Below, piece by piece: positions 18,878 to 26,837 of a DNA stretch of 64,000 bases. The translations under genes were made by a program, and so were the position numbers. Each line of letters opens with the position of its first letter. Within the stretch, counting starts at the first letter, position 1. The notes beneath the pieces are model-generated. The model was not told the origin of the DNA and ran no database searches. It was given only the letters and a program-made list of their open reading frames with translations. Source of the stretch: an uncultured Acidimicrobiales bacterium. GTDB lineage: Bacteria > Actinomycetota > Acidimicrobiia > Acidimicrobiales > Aldehydirespiratoraceae. The DNA is taken from NCBI GenBank assembly GCA_905480195.1, contig CAJQPN010000040.1:21907-85906 (forward strand), in the 5' to 3' direction.

Positions 18878-18882
18878 GGAGA

Positions 18883-19062
18883 TCAGTCGACCTCGACGGC
18901 CTGACGGCCGGCATACCAACCGCAGTTGCCGCAGGCTCGATGCGGTCGCTTGGCTGCGTCGCAGCGGGGGCAGGTAGAACGGGCCGTACGGCCGACCCGC
19001 CACGCAGAGGCCTTTCGGCTGCGACTCTTCGACTTGGACATCTTCCGCTTCGGGACAGCCAT
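18883..19062 (-). CDS. rpmF: 50S ribosomal protein L32
   Basis: 59 residues starting MAVPKRKMSKSKSRSRKA, with the zinc-ribbon cysteines CPRC and CGNC preserved, so this is the zinc-binding form of L32. AGGA lies 8 nt before ATG 19062. The gene sits between yceD and plsX, the classic arrangement. Confidence 0.95.
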   Translation of the reverse strand: MAVPKRKMSKSKSRSRKASAWRVGRTARSTCPRCDAAKRPHRACGNCGWYAGRQAVEVD

Positions 19063-19152
19063 GATGCGATTCCTGTGTGCGATCGGGTATCGGCGAGTAC
19101 GGCCGACGAGAACACTGAATGTTAGCGACGAACCCGTCGTGCACCTACCGCT

Positions 19153-19698
19153 TCAGCAGTGATCCTCGCCGACCTCACTGGCGACGTCATCGAATGCGAG
19201 AGCGTCGAGCGCCGCCCATCGCGGATCGCGCTGCGGCTCGTCTGATTCCGGCCCGTCGGTTCCCTCAGCTGGACCGGTCGGGAAACGATCGGTGTCCGGT
19301 CCGGTGCAATCGTCTCGACACAGTGGGGCCAACGGAAGAGCAAGGAGGGCCAGTTCGCGGACGACGGGTACGAGGTCGATGCGTTCGTCTTCGATGGGCC
19401 ATGTCTCGCCTTCGGTTGGATGCCGCTCAAAGATCTCGCGTAGCTCGATCTGGAACGGCTCGTCGACGTCGTCGAGGCAGCGGCGACAGGTCGCCCGCGA
19501 GACGCCGCTGACGTTGCCGCTGACCACAATCCCCTCGGTAGCGGCCTCAACCACGACGTCGACGGCGAGCAAACCTCCCACGACCGACCTGTCCCCGACC
19601 TCGGTATCGGAAAGCGCAAGGTCTGCCCTGACCGGGCGCCGGGTCCCGGTTCGCCGCTGGAGTTCGACGATGTCGACGACGAGGGTCGACTGGACCAT
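19153..19698 (-). CDS. yceD: YceD/DUF177 family protein
   Basis: 181 residues. The CRRCLDDVDEPF block and acidic C-terminus with CRDDCTG are typical of DUF177 (YceD), a family tied to 23S rRNA accumulation and almost always next to rpmF. ATG 19698 shares one base with the stop of the upstream coiled-coil gene (TGATG), so translation is probably coupled. Confidence 0.85.
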   Translation of the reverse strand: MVQSTLVVDIVELQRRTGTRRPVRADLALSDTEVGDRSVVGGLLAVDVVVEAATEGIVVSGNVSGVSRATCRRCLDDVDEPFQIELREIFERHPTEGETWPIEDERIDLVPVVRELALLALPLAPLCRDDCTGPDTDRFPTGPAEGTDGPESDEPQRDPRWAALDALAFDDVASEVGEDHC

Positions 19699-20279
19699 CA
19701 ATCGTCCTGGTCGAAGAGGCCCTCGGAACGCTGAGGCTCCTCGGGTGTGACAGGCGCGGGCTCGGCTTGCGGCTCGGCGCCCTGCAGCCGGGCTCGGCCG
19801 GATGCGACCGTCTTCATGGTGCGTTCGAGCACGATCTCCATTGCGCCGAGCTTCTGATCGCACCAGTCCTCGGTCTCGAGTTTCAGCTCGCGGGCGTGGT
19901 CCTCGGCTGCGGCCACGATGCGCCGGGCCCGTTCCTCGGCAGCCTTCACCAGTTCGGTGCGGAGCACCCGCCTCTCGGCCTCAGCTCGAGCCGTCGCAAT
20001 GAGTTGGTCGCCTTCGGCCTGCACCTTTGCGAGGAAGTCGTTGCGCTCCTTGAGCAGCCAACGAGCTGCGCGCAACTCGCCGGGAAGCCCTTGGGCAGCG
20101 GCCTGAAGCACGGCCAGAAGCTCTTCCTTGTTGATCATCGACGATGCCGAGAGTGGCATCGGACGCGCCTGCTCGACGAGCTCGATTGCCTGACGGATCA
20201 GTGCCTCCGCCTGGGGGCTGCGGTACTCGGGAGGGCCCCCGGCCGCACCCGACTCCGCCAACGGTGGCTGATCACTCAC
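19698..20279 (-). CDS. DivIVA-like coiled-coil protein (SepIVA-like)
   Basis: 193 residues, mainly a charged coiled coil (about 70-165: AARWLLKERNDFLAKV, AEERARRIVAAAEDHA) with an acidic tail (EGLFDQDD). Its place between coaD/rsmD and yceD/rnc/smc matches the mycobacterial DivIVA-like cell-division factor SepIVA (Rv2927c). GTG 20279 overlaps the coaD stop by 3 nt. Assignment rests on coiled-coil character and gene order. Confidence 0.7.
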   Translation of the reverse strand: MSDQPPLAESGAAGGPPEYRSPQAEALIRQAIELVEQARPMPLSASSMINKEELLAVLQAAAQGLPGELRAARWLLKERNDFLAKVQAEGDQLIATARAEAERRVLRTELVKAAEERARRIVAAAEDHARELKLETEDWCDQKLGAMEIVLERTMKTVASGRARLQGAEPQAEPAPVTPEEPQRSEGLFDQDD

Positions 20280-20755
20280 GCGTATCGTTCCTTGATCCGG
20301 CGATTGACGCCGTCGGGCACCATCTTGGATACGTCCCCGCCGAACTTTGCGATCTCACGAATGAACTTCGACGCAACGAACGAGGACTTCGACATCGACG
20401 GGATGAAGATGGTGTGCACGCCCGAAACGGCGTTGTTCATCTGCGCCATCTGGAGTTCGTTCTCGAAGTCGGAGACGGCTCGCAGACCCTTGATGATGAA
20501 CGACGCTCCGAGTTCGATGGCGAGATCAACGACCAGTGAGGAGAACATGGTGACCTCGACGTTGCCGAGGTGTTCGACGGCCTCTTCGATCATCGCCTGG
20601 CGTTCTCCGAGGTCGAAGGCACCGCCCCCTTTCTGCGGGTTGCGCATGGCGGCGACCACGACCTCGTCGAACAGTTCCGAGGCGGTGGAAATGATCTCAA
20701 TATGGCCGTTGTGCACAGGATCGAAGGATCCGGGGTACAGAACACGGGTGGTCAC
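20276..20755 (-). CDS. coaD: Phosphopantetheine adenylyltransferase
   Basis: 159 residues, the usual PPAT length. The nucleotidyltransferase motif YPGSFDPVHNGH starts the protein and SMSKSSFVASKFIREIAKFGGD forms the C-terminal signature. It catalyses the penultimate step of CoA synthesis. GTG 20755 overlaps the rsmD stop by 4 nt (GTGA) and follows a purine-rich ribosome site (GGGGAAGAAGAAG). Confidence 0.95.
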   Translation of the reverse strand: MTTRVLYPGSFDPVHNGHIEIISTASELFDEVVVAAMRNPQKGGGAFDLGERQAMIEEAVEHLGNVEVTMFSSLVVDLAIELGASFIIKGLRAVSDFENELQMAQMNNAVSGVHTIFIPSMSKSSFVASKFIREIAKFGGDVSKMVPDGVNRRIKERYA

Positions 20756-21288
20756 TCTTCTTCTTCCCCTCGTGGGCCTGCCGTGGCGAGCGTCACCACG
20801 GTACCCCCGTATCTCTTCACCCTGTGAACAACCCATCCGAAAGGAGGGTTCACCTCGCGATCGGACTCGATGACGACGGTGCCTGATTCGATGCTCGACA
20901 GCAACGTATCCCACCCGTCGAAGCCGTACGGTGGGTCCAGCAAGATCAAGTCGTATTCGCCCACCGACTCCAGATGCCGGAGGCCATCGCCTGCGATCAC
21001 CGTGCACTGCGATCCGATCATCAAGGTCTCGACGTTCTCCCGCAGCGCCGCCAAAGCCGCCCGGTCCTGTTCGATGAATGTTGCGTGCTTCGCGCTACGA
21101 CTCAACGCTTCGATCCCGAGTGCTCCGGAGCCGGCGAAGAGGTCGAGCACACGCGCACCGTCGATCGCATCGAGCGAAAACAGCGAGTTGAACATTGCTT
21201 CCCGCACCCGCTCCGATGTCGGGCGGGTGTCCTCCCCCTCCGGGCAGACCAGCTTTCGGCCACCGAGCGCTCCGGCAACAACACGCAT
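20752..21288 (-). CDS. rsmD: 16S rRNA (guanine966-N2)-methyltransferase RsmD
   Basis: 178 residues. SAM motif VLDLFAGSGALGIEALSR and catalytic DPPY (LILLDPPYGF) are present; the N-terminus MRVVAGALGGRKL and TRPTSERVREAMFN are typical of RsmD. ATG 21288 starts this motif; a longer frame upstream is unrelated. It begins the rsmD-coaD-sepIVA-yceD-rpmF-plsX run. Confidence 0.93.
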   Translation of the reverse strand: MRVVAGALGGRKLVCPEGEDTRPTSERVREAMFNSLFSLDAIDGARVLDLFAGSGALGIEALSRSAKHATFIEQDRAALAALRENVETLMIGSQCTVIAGDGLRHLESVGEYDLILLDPPYGFDGWDTLLSSIESGTVVIESDREVNPPFGWVVHRVKRYGGTVVTLATAGPRGEEEE

Positions 21289-21318
21289 GGCCGCCAGTGT
21301 GCCGCAAGATCGGGCCGG

Positions 21319-21324
21319 TACGGT
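21319..21324 (+). promoter_or_regulatory. -10 box of the small zinc-ribbon gene (leaderless layout)
   Basis: TACGGT, 6 nt before ATG 21331. Confidence 0.5.
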
Positions 21325-21330
21325 CAGGTT

Positions 21331-21498
21331 ATGCCCGTGCCCCAAATGATCACCTGTGTCGATTGCGGTGGCGAGTGCTCGCTGATCAGCTACGAGCCGG
21401 ACGAGGGATGGGAGTCCGGCGACATCGTCGCCTTCCGATGCCGCGACTGCCTCGACCGCTGGGACGTCGAGCTCACTGCCGACGACATCGACGACTAG
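21331..21498 (+). CDS. Small zinc-ribbon protein
   Basis: 55 residues: CVDCGGECSLISY near the N-terminus and CRDCLDRWDVEL later form a CxxC-CxxC zinc ribbon, with an acidic tail. A second in-frame ATG at 21346 is possible. Divergent from rsmD across 42 bases. Function unknown. Confidence 0.65.
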   Translation: MPVPQMITCVDCGGECSLISYEPDEGWESGDIVAFRCRDCLDRWDVELTADDIDD

Positions 21499-21517
21499 CG
21501 CCGGTTCGACCCACGCG

Positions 21518-22936
21518 TCAGCGATCCAGAGCGGAGATTGCCTCGGTGATAGGATCGAGGTGCTGATGAATCTGAGCCTCGATCGCAGAAAGCCGGGCGT
21601 AACGCTCGGTGTTGTCGGCGATGGGCACGAAGGTCTCGTCACGTTGCACGAGCAGGTCGACCGCCTCGGCCGGCGACGACCACACCTCGGCGTAGAGACC
21701 GGCATGCACGGCGCAACCGATCGCAGCCGATGAACGCAGACGGTTCCGGCTGACCGGGACACCTTGAACGTCGGCAAGGATCTGCATCATGACTTCGGAG
21801 TTGGCGCCCCCGCCGCTCACGACCAGTTCGTTGAAGGGTCGGGCGAGTTCGAGAGCCATCGGGTCCATGTGGGTCTTCAGTCGCAGCGCGATGCCCTCAA
21901 GAATCGACCGGTACACATGGGCTCGGTTGTGGCGGCCGTCGAAGCCGATCATCGCTCCTTTCCGAAACGGCGCATGGGGCGGGGCGGCCCAGTCGTGCAC
22001 GGTCAGCAGACCTTCAGAACCTGGCAAGACTGCCGCCGCTTCGGTGTCGAGTTCGCGCTCGGACGCCCCCGCACCGAACTGATCACGGAACCAACTGACG
22101 CTCCACATACCGCGACGAACACCCCAGCACTCGTGGAGGTACTGGCCCGGAATCGCGGCCTGGAACGTCCAAAAGGATTCAGCATCAACGACGTGTGCTG
22201 CGCCGTGCGTCATGGCCGCGATGTAGGTGCCAAGCGAGATCAGACCAACACCAGGGTCTAGTGCCCCCGAACCGAGGGCCTCGACGGCCTTGTCGTGCGC
22301 CGTAGCGATGACCGGGAGCCCTTCGGGCAGCCCAAGCTCGGCAGCGACCGACGCAGTGAGCCCGCCGATTTTCTCCCCTGGTTTGACGAGGTCGAAGACC
22401 TGGTCGCGTCGGAGCCGGCATGCATTCCATCGTTCAGGGTCTGTAGACCAGTCGAGCGCGAGATCGTCGATCGGCCACCATCCGATGAGGTTTGCGCACG
22501 TGTCGACGTGCGCTCCGGTCAGACGGAACCCGATGTAGCCGGAGCTCGTAGTGACGTGGCTGACCTCACCGTATTCGGACTCGTGAGCGTGAGGATGATC
22601 AAGGCGTTCGTCCATCCAGTTGATCACAGGGTGGGCAAGGGACCCATCGGCGCGAAGCAAGACCCGGCAGCAGCGGATGACACAGATCGCCATCGCGGCA
22701 ATCGCGGCAGTGTCGTGCCCGGCCGCCGTGAACGCAGCGACGGCATCGCGGAACGCTGCGATGGTGCCGTCCCACAGATCGTCGGCGGGGTGGACCGCTC
22801 GGTTGGGAGACGGAATCTCGAGTTCCCGGAGCGCTTGCCGACCCTGCGCAACGACCTCGCCCGACTCGGAGAAGATGAGTACTTTTGCGCTCTGGGTCCC
22901 GATGTCGACCCCGATCACGAACCGCTGCTCGGTCAT
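21518..22936 (-). CDS. FGGY-family carbohydrate kinase (xylulokinase-like)
   Basis: 472 residues. N-terminal phosphate motif VIGVDIGTQSAKVLIF, substrate-region PVINWMDER, and C-terminal ATP motif NELVVSGGGANSEVMMQILADV belong to the FGGY kinases. Such enzymes phosphorylate a sugar or polyol; xylulose, ribulose or an uncommon polyol are possible. TAGTTT lies 8 nt before ATG 22936. Neighbouring MFS, FAD oxidase and SDR genes suggest a polyol or sugar-acid use cluster, an inference. Confidence 0.85.
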   Translation of the reverse strand: MTEQRFVIGVDIGTQSAKVLIFSESGEVVAQGRQALRELEIPSPNRAVHPADDLWDGTIAAFRDAVAAFTAAGHDTAAIAAMAICVIRCCRVLLRADGSLAHPVINWMDERLDHPHAHESEYGEVSHVTTSSGYIGFRLTGAHVDTCANLIGWWPIDDLALDWSTDPERWNACRLRRDQVFDLVKPGEKIGGLTASVAAELGLPEGLPVIATAHDKAVEALGSGALDPGVGLISLGTYIAAMTHGAAHVVDAESFWTFQAAIPGQYLHECWGVRRGMWSVSWFRDQFGAGASERELDTEAAAVLPGSEGLLTVHDWAAPPHAPFRKGAMIGFDGRHNRAHVYRSILEGIALRLKTHMDPMALELARPFNELVVSGGGANSEVMMQILADVQGVPVSRNRLRSSAAIGCAVHAGLYAEVWSSPAEAVDLLVQRDETFVPIADNTERYARLSAIEAQIHQHLDPITEAISALDR

Positions 22937-22944
22937 AGCGGAGC

Positions 22945-22950
22945 AAACTA
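22945..22950 (-). promoter_or_regulatory. -10 box of the FGGY kinase gene (leaderless layout)
   Basis: TAGTTT on the minus strand, 8 nt before ATG 22936. Confidence 0.45.
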
Positions 22951-23078
22951 GCGGTGACGCTGCCCTGCCACCTTACGGTCGCCTCAAGCCCGGTCGATGA
23001 AATCACGGTACCGCTCGGGATGAACGTCGCTCAGCGGGAAATGAGTCGCCCTGGTTCGGGCGTGAGAGGCTCACCCCG

Positions 23079-24236
23079 ATGCGTGACGGGGCCAGCGAAG
23101 CGATCCTGACCTTGAAGACACTGCCGTTCCTCGTCGGTGGCTTTCTCGGCCCGTTCGGCACGATGGTCGTGATCTCGATCTACCCAGAGTTGCGCGACGC
23201 ATTCGATGCATCCAACGCTGCCGTCACGTGGTCGTTCTCGGGCTACCTCTTCGCGATGGCGGTGTGCCTGCTGGTCTCCGGAACGATCGGCGAACGCTAC
23301 GGCCGAAAACGGGTCACGCGAATCACGTTCGTTGTCTATGCGGCGGCGTCGATCATCGCAGCGGTCACGCCCACGCTCGGCTTGTTCATTGCCGCCCGAG
23401 TCGTGATGGGTGCCGCCAACGCGTTCATCACGCCGCTCTTGATCGCCGGACTCTCCGAGATCATCGAGGAACACCGTCTCGGCCGTGCTGTCGGGGTCTA
23501 CGCCGGTTTTCAGGCCGCTGGAGCGGCAGTCGCTCCGTTCGCCTCGGGACTGATGGCCGAATTCGATTGGCGGTGGACATTCGTCCTCGTCGCCGCCGTG
23601 TCGATCCTCCTCAGCCTCAGGCCCGCCCCGGGCGAGCCACGACATTCGCTGAACGCGCCACCGATCCACCCGCTCTTTCGGCTTCCAATGACGCGACTGT
23701 GGCTCGGCGCGTTCACTGCTGCAGCTGGCCCGATGGGCCTAGCCGTGCTGGTCGGGGTTCGGCTGCGCGATCAACTCGACGTCTCCTCGTCGGGTACGGG
23801 AACGATCCTGCTCGCGTCCGGGCTCCTCACCATGGCGACAAGTCCGCTGTGGGGCACAGCCATCGATCGCCTCGGCGGTCGACGGGCTTCAGCCCTGAGC
23901 CTCGGAGCGACTGCCACCATTGGATCCACACTCGGTTTCTTCGGCGATGTCGGTGCGTTCATCGTCGTGTGGCTGCTGCTGTCAACCGTCGTCGGCCTGA
24001 TTCCGTTGAATCTGCAGCGCCTCGCAGCGATCGCAGTGCCCGAGAACCGCGGCGGTGCGCTCAGTTCCGTGCTCGCGTTCCGCTTCTTCGGTCACGCTGC
24101 TGGCCCGCTCGTGTTCATTCCTCTGCTCGAATGGTCGAGCTCAACGGCGCTGGCGGTCGCCTCGGGGCTGGGACTGATCACCCTTGCCGTGTACGTCGCT
24201 GCCGAGCACCCGCAGGGTCAGTCCTCGACCGGGTAG
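23079..24236 (+). CDS. Major facilitator superfamily transporter
   Basis: 385 residues with about 12 hydrophobic helices. The MFS A-motif appears as GERYGRKRVTR (about residue 70) and a weaker repeat as GTAIDRLGGRRAS (about 265). It probably moves a small solute or drug across the membrane. Its 3' end overlaps the convergent FAD-oxidase gene by 19 nt. No close family can be named. Confidence 0.8.
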   Translation: MRDGASEAILTLKTLPFLVGGFLGPFGTMVVISIYPELRDAFDASNAAVTWSFSGYLFAMAVCLLVSGTIGERYGRKRVTRITFVVYAAASIIAAVTPTLGLFIAARVVMGAANAFITPLLIAGLSEIIEEHRLGRAVGVYAGFQAAGAAVAPFASGLMAEFDWRWTFVLVAAVSILLSLRPAPGEPRHSLNAPPIHPLFRLPMTRLWLGAFTAAAGPMGLAVLVGVRLRDQLDVSSSGTGTILLASGLLTMATSPLWGTAIDRLGGRRASALSLGATATIGSTLGFFGDVGAFIVVWLLLSTVVGLIPLNLQRLAAIAVPENRGGALSSVLAFRFFGHAAGPLVFIPLLEWSSSTALAVASGLGLITLAVYVAAEHPQGQSSTG

Positions 24237-25675
24237 ATGCAGCCGAGGTTCATGATCCCGTTTGGGTCGAACTCACGCTTGAGGCCCTGCATGAGGCGAT
24301 AGGCCGTGCCGTGCTCCTCGGCGGTCCATGCCGCCCGGTACTTACCGATCCCGTGGTGGTGACACATCGACCCGCCGGCTTTCAGCGCCTCTTCGACAAA
24401 GATCGCGTTGAGTGGGATGTGATACTTCTCACGCTCCTCCTCGACCGTGCAGTCGACGACGTCGTAGTCGTACACGAAGTACATGTTCGTGCCGGTCTGG
24501 TAGCTGTGTGACGAGTGCCCACCGAGCATCGTGACGTCCGCGATGTGGGGAAACTCCTTGCGCGCCCGCTGGATGCCGTTCTCGTAAATCTCATTGATGA
24601 TCGACCAGTTGCCGGAGACCTCGGTCGTGTAACCCATTCGCATGTTCTCGCGAATGAACGCTCGCTCCTCCGCCAACTTCTCAGGACCCCAGTTGAGGTG
24701 CTCGAACCACGCCTTGATGATGGCGGTGTCGACCGGGGTGACCTCCGCACGAGCGTTGACGATCTCCGCGATTCCGTCCGCGGTCGCCGACGAGACCCCC
24801 GCCGGACCCTCGGTGGTGAAGATCAGCACGCACTGTCCGGGAGCGAAAGCATGAAAGCCGTGCTGCGCCCCGTCCTCGGCGTCGTAGAGGCGAGCGACCG
24901 ACGGCTTGAAGCCGGCGGCCATCACGTCGCGCAAGATCTCGAACCCTGCCTTCATCTCGTCGAGGCGCCACCCCAGGTACCGGTTGTGCTCGGGGTAGAA
25001 GCTGAAAAGCTTCACCGTGACTTCCGTGATGTAGCAGAGGGCGCCTTCGTTTCCGATGATGACGTGGCGGATGTCGGGGCCGCCCGCTCGACGCGGAACA
25101 TCTTTGATCCGCACGACCTCACCCGACGGCAGCACAGCCTCGAGACCCATGACCATGTCCTCAATACCGCCGTAGAGCGTGGAGAACTGGCCGATCGAAC
25201 GGGTGGCCACCAGGCCACCGAACATTGCGATCGGCTTCGACTGGGGCGAGTGTCCGGTGGTGAGCCCGAGCGCCCGGACGCGATCTTCAAGATCTTGCAG
25301 CTTCACCCCGCACTGGACGGTCGCCTGCATGTTGAACTCGTCGATCTTCACGATCCGATTCATTCGCTTGCCGTCGATCACGATCGAGTTCTCGACGATC
25401 GTCTCGAGGCCACCCTCGGTAGCGGTCCCGCCGGTTTTCGGCACGACGTTGATGCGGTGCTCGTTGCAGAACGCGAGCGTCGCCGCAACGTCGTCGGTGC
25501 CCTCGACCCGCACAACGGCGGCGGGGGTCGGAAGGTTGTAAATGCCGAAGATGTCCTCGAGTTTGCGGTAGCGATCGAGACTGTTCTCGTTGAGCGTCTG
25601 CTCATCGGTGTCGACCTTGCCAGCACCGAGGCGCGCACGGAGCCCATCGACGATCGCTTCACGGGTGAGGGTCAT
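24218..25675 (-). CDS. FAD-binding oxidase/dehydrogenase of the VAO (GlcD/AGPS-like) family
   Basis: About 485 residues. The PCMH FAD domain shows TDDVAATLAFCNEHRINVVPKTGGT and a VQCGVKLQDLEDRVRALGL block (separate motifs); the C-terminal cap ends in MCHHHGIGKYRAAW, like alkyl-DHAP synthase and D-lactate or glycolate dehydrogenases. It probably oxidises a hydroxy acid or polyol. ATG 25675 has AGGGAA 10 nt upstream; a longer start at 25708 lies 4 bases after the SDR stop. Expressed with the SDR gene. Confidence 0.8.
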   Translation of the reverse strand: MTLTREAIVDGLRARLGAGKVDTDEQTLNENSLDRYRKLEDIFGIYNLPTPAAVVRVEGTDDVAATLAFCNEHRINVVPKTGGTATEGGLETIVENSIVIDGKRMNRIVKIDEFNMQATVQCGVKLQDLEDRVRALGLTTGHSPQSKPIAMFGGLVATRSIGQFSTLYGGIEDMVMGLEAVLPSGEVVRIKDVPRRAGGPDIRHVIIGNEGALCYITEVTVKLFSFYPEHNRYLGWRLDEMKAGFEILRDVMAAGFKPSVARLYDAEDGAQHGFHAFAPGQCVLIFTTEGPAGVSSATADGIAEIVNARAEVTPVDTAIIKAWFEHLNWGPEKLAEERAFIRENMRMGYTTEVSGNWSIINEIYENGIQRARKEFPHIADVTMLGGHSSHSYQTGTNMYFVYDYDVVDCTVEEEREKYHIPLNAIFVEEALKAGGSMCHHHGIGKYRAAWTAEEHGTAYRLMQGLKREFDPNGIMNLGCIYPVED

Positions 25676-25711
25676 GGTTGAGAGTTCCCTGTGGTTGTCG
25701 GCGGGCATGAG

Positions 25712-26506
25712 TCAGCGGACGAGGTAACCGCCGTCGACTGCCAGAACGTGGCCGTTGACGTAGTCGGCAGCGCGGCTGGCGAGGAACACGCAGGCACCCA
25801 TGAGGTCCTGCACCTGACCCCACTCGCCTGCAGGTACGTGATCGATCACGGCCTTGTCGTACTCGGGATTTGCGCGTGTCTCGCTCGTGAGTTCCGTTGC
25901 GAAGTAACCGGGCGCAATGCCGTTCACTTGGACACCGAACGGACCGAGTTCGTCGGCATAGGCCTTGGTGAGGCCGGCGATCCCGTGCTTCGTCGCTGCG
26001 TACGCCGGCGACCGGCGGCCGCCGAGGAACGAGAACATCGAGCAGACATTGATTATCTTGCCGCTTCCCTGCTCCATGAAGATCGGTGAGACGGCGTGGC
26101 TCATCTCGAACGCTGCCGTGAGGTTGACGGCGACCATCGGGTCCCATTTACTCCGGTCGAAGTTTCGGACATCGTCGACGTTGATACCGATTCCGGCGTT
26201 ATTGACCAAGATGTCGATGCCGCCGAGGGTGTCGACACAAGCCTGCACTACTGCGGCAGGAGTCCCGCTGGCCGTCAGGTCGGCGTACTCGATCTCGCAC
26301 CGACGGCCTTCGGCCTCAACGAGTTCACCTGTCGTACCGTCGTCGTCGACAATCGTCGGGATGTAGATGTCAGCCCCAGCTTTGGCCATCGCGATGACAT
26401 ACGCCTGCCCGAGACCGCGGTTGCCGCCCGTGACGATGGCTCGCTTGCCCTCGAGGGAGAAGAAGTCCAGTGAGAAGTCTCGAATAGGGCGTTCGGTCAC
26501 AGTCAC
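25712..26506 (-). CDS. Short-chain dehydrogenase/reductase (KduD/gluconate-dehydrogenase-like)
   Basis: 264 residues with the SDR features TGGNRGLG (cofactor), NNAGIG, catalytic Ser in CSMFSFLGG and YAATK. Similar proteins act on 2-deoxy-gluconate or related sugar acids with NAD(P). GTG 26506 lies 4 nt after TAGGAT; a second GTG at 26500 is possible. Leads the two-gene unit with the FAD oxidase. Confidence 0.85.
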   Translation of the reverse strand: MTVTERPIRDFSLDFFSLEGKRAIVTGGNRGLGQAYVIAMAKAGADIYIPTIVDDDGTTGELVEAEGRRCEIEYADLTASGTPAAVVQACVDTLGGIDILVNNAGIGINVDDVRNFDRSKWDPMVAVNLTAAFEMSHAVSPIFMEQGSGKIINVCSMFSFLGGRRSPAYAATKHGIAGLTKAYADELGPFGVQVNGIAPGYFATELTSETRANPEYDKAVIDHVPAGEWGQVQDLMGACVFLASRAADYVNGHVLAVDGGYLVR

Positions 26507-26562
26507 CCGAATCCTATGTCGCGCGATTTCCGGGCATCGCGGATCTTCGGCAAACAGGAACG

Positions 26563-26837
26563 TCAGAGCAGGTCGTCGAAGATGCCCCGGGAGGTGTCGT
26601 TGACGCAGACAACGAGCACCCGACGGACCGCCGAGTCGGCGCTGCGAACGATTCCGGTCGCATCTTGTGCTGCGGCGTCAGGCGGGTAGCGGTACAACCC
26701 GGTCGAGATGGCGGGAAAGGCAACGGTGTCGGCATCGCCGGTGTCACAACCCTTCAGCGTGCGGCAGAACTCGGCGAGGGCGGAGCCGGCTGCCTTGTGA
26801 ATCGCCCCGTCGACACGTGCCCAACAAGAGGTTGCCG
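26563..26837 (-). pseudogene. Macro-domain (ADP-ribose-binding) pseudogene
   Basis: Directly behind recG an open frame reads VDGAIHKAAGSALAEFCRTL, then GCDTGDA joined straight to DTVAFPAISTGLYRYP and a short C-terminus (NDTSRGIFDDLL). These are the two halves of a macro domain, but the N-terminal strand, the usual ITPGYxLP/HTVGP segment of roughly 35 residues, and any start codon are absent. It is best read as a remnant of an O-acetyl-ADP-ribose deacetylase-like gene with a 5' truncation and an internal deletion. Confidence 0.7.

Noticed and set aside
24515..25681. 388-codon plus-strand frame opposite the FAD oxidase
   Set aside because: Antisense shadow of a conserved enzyme.
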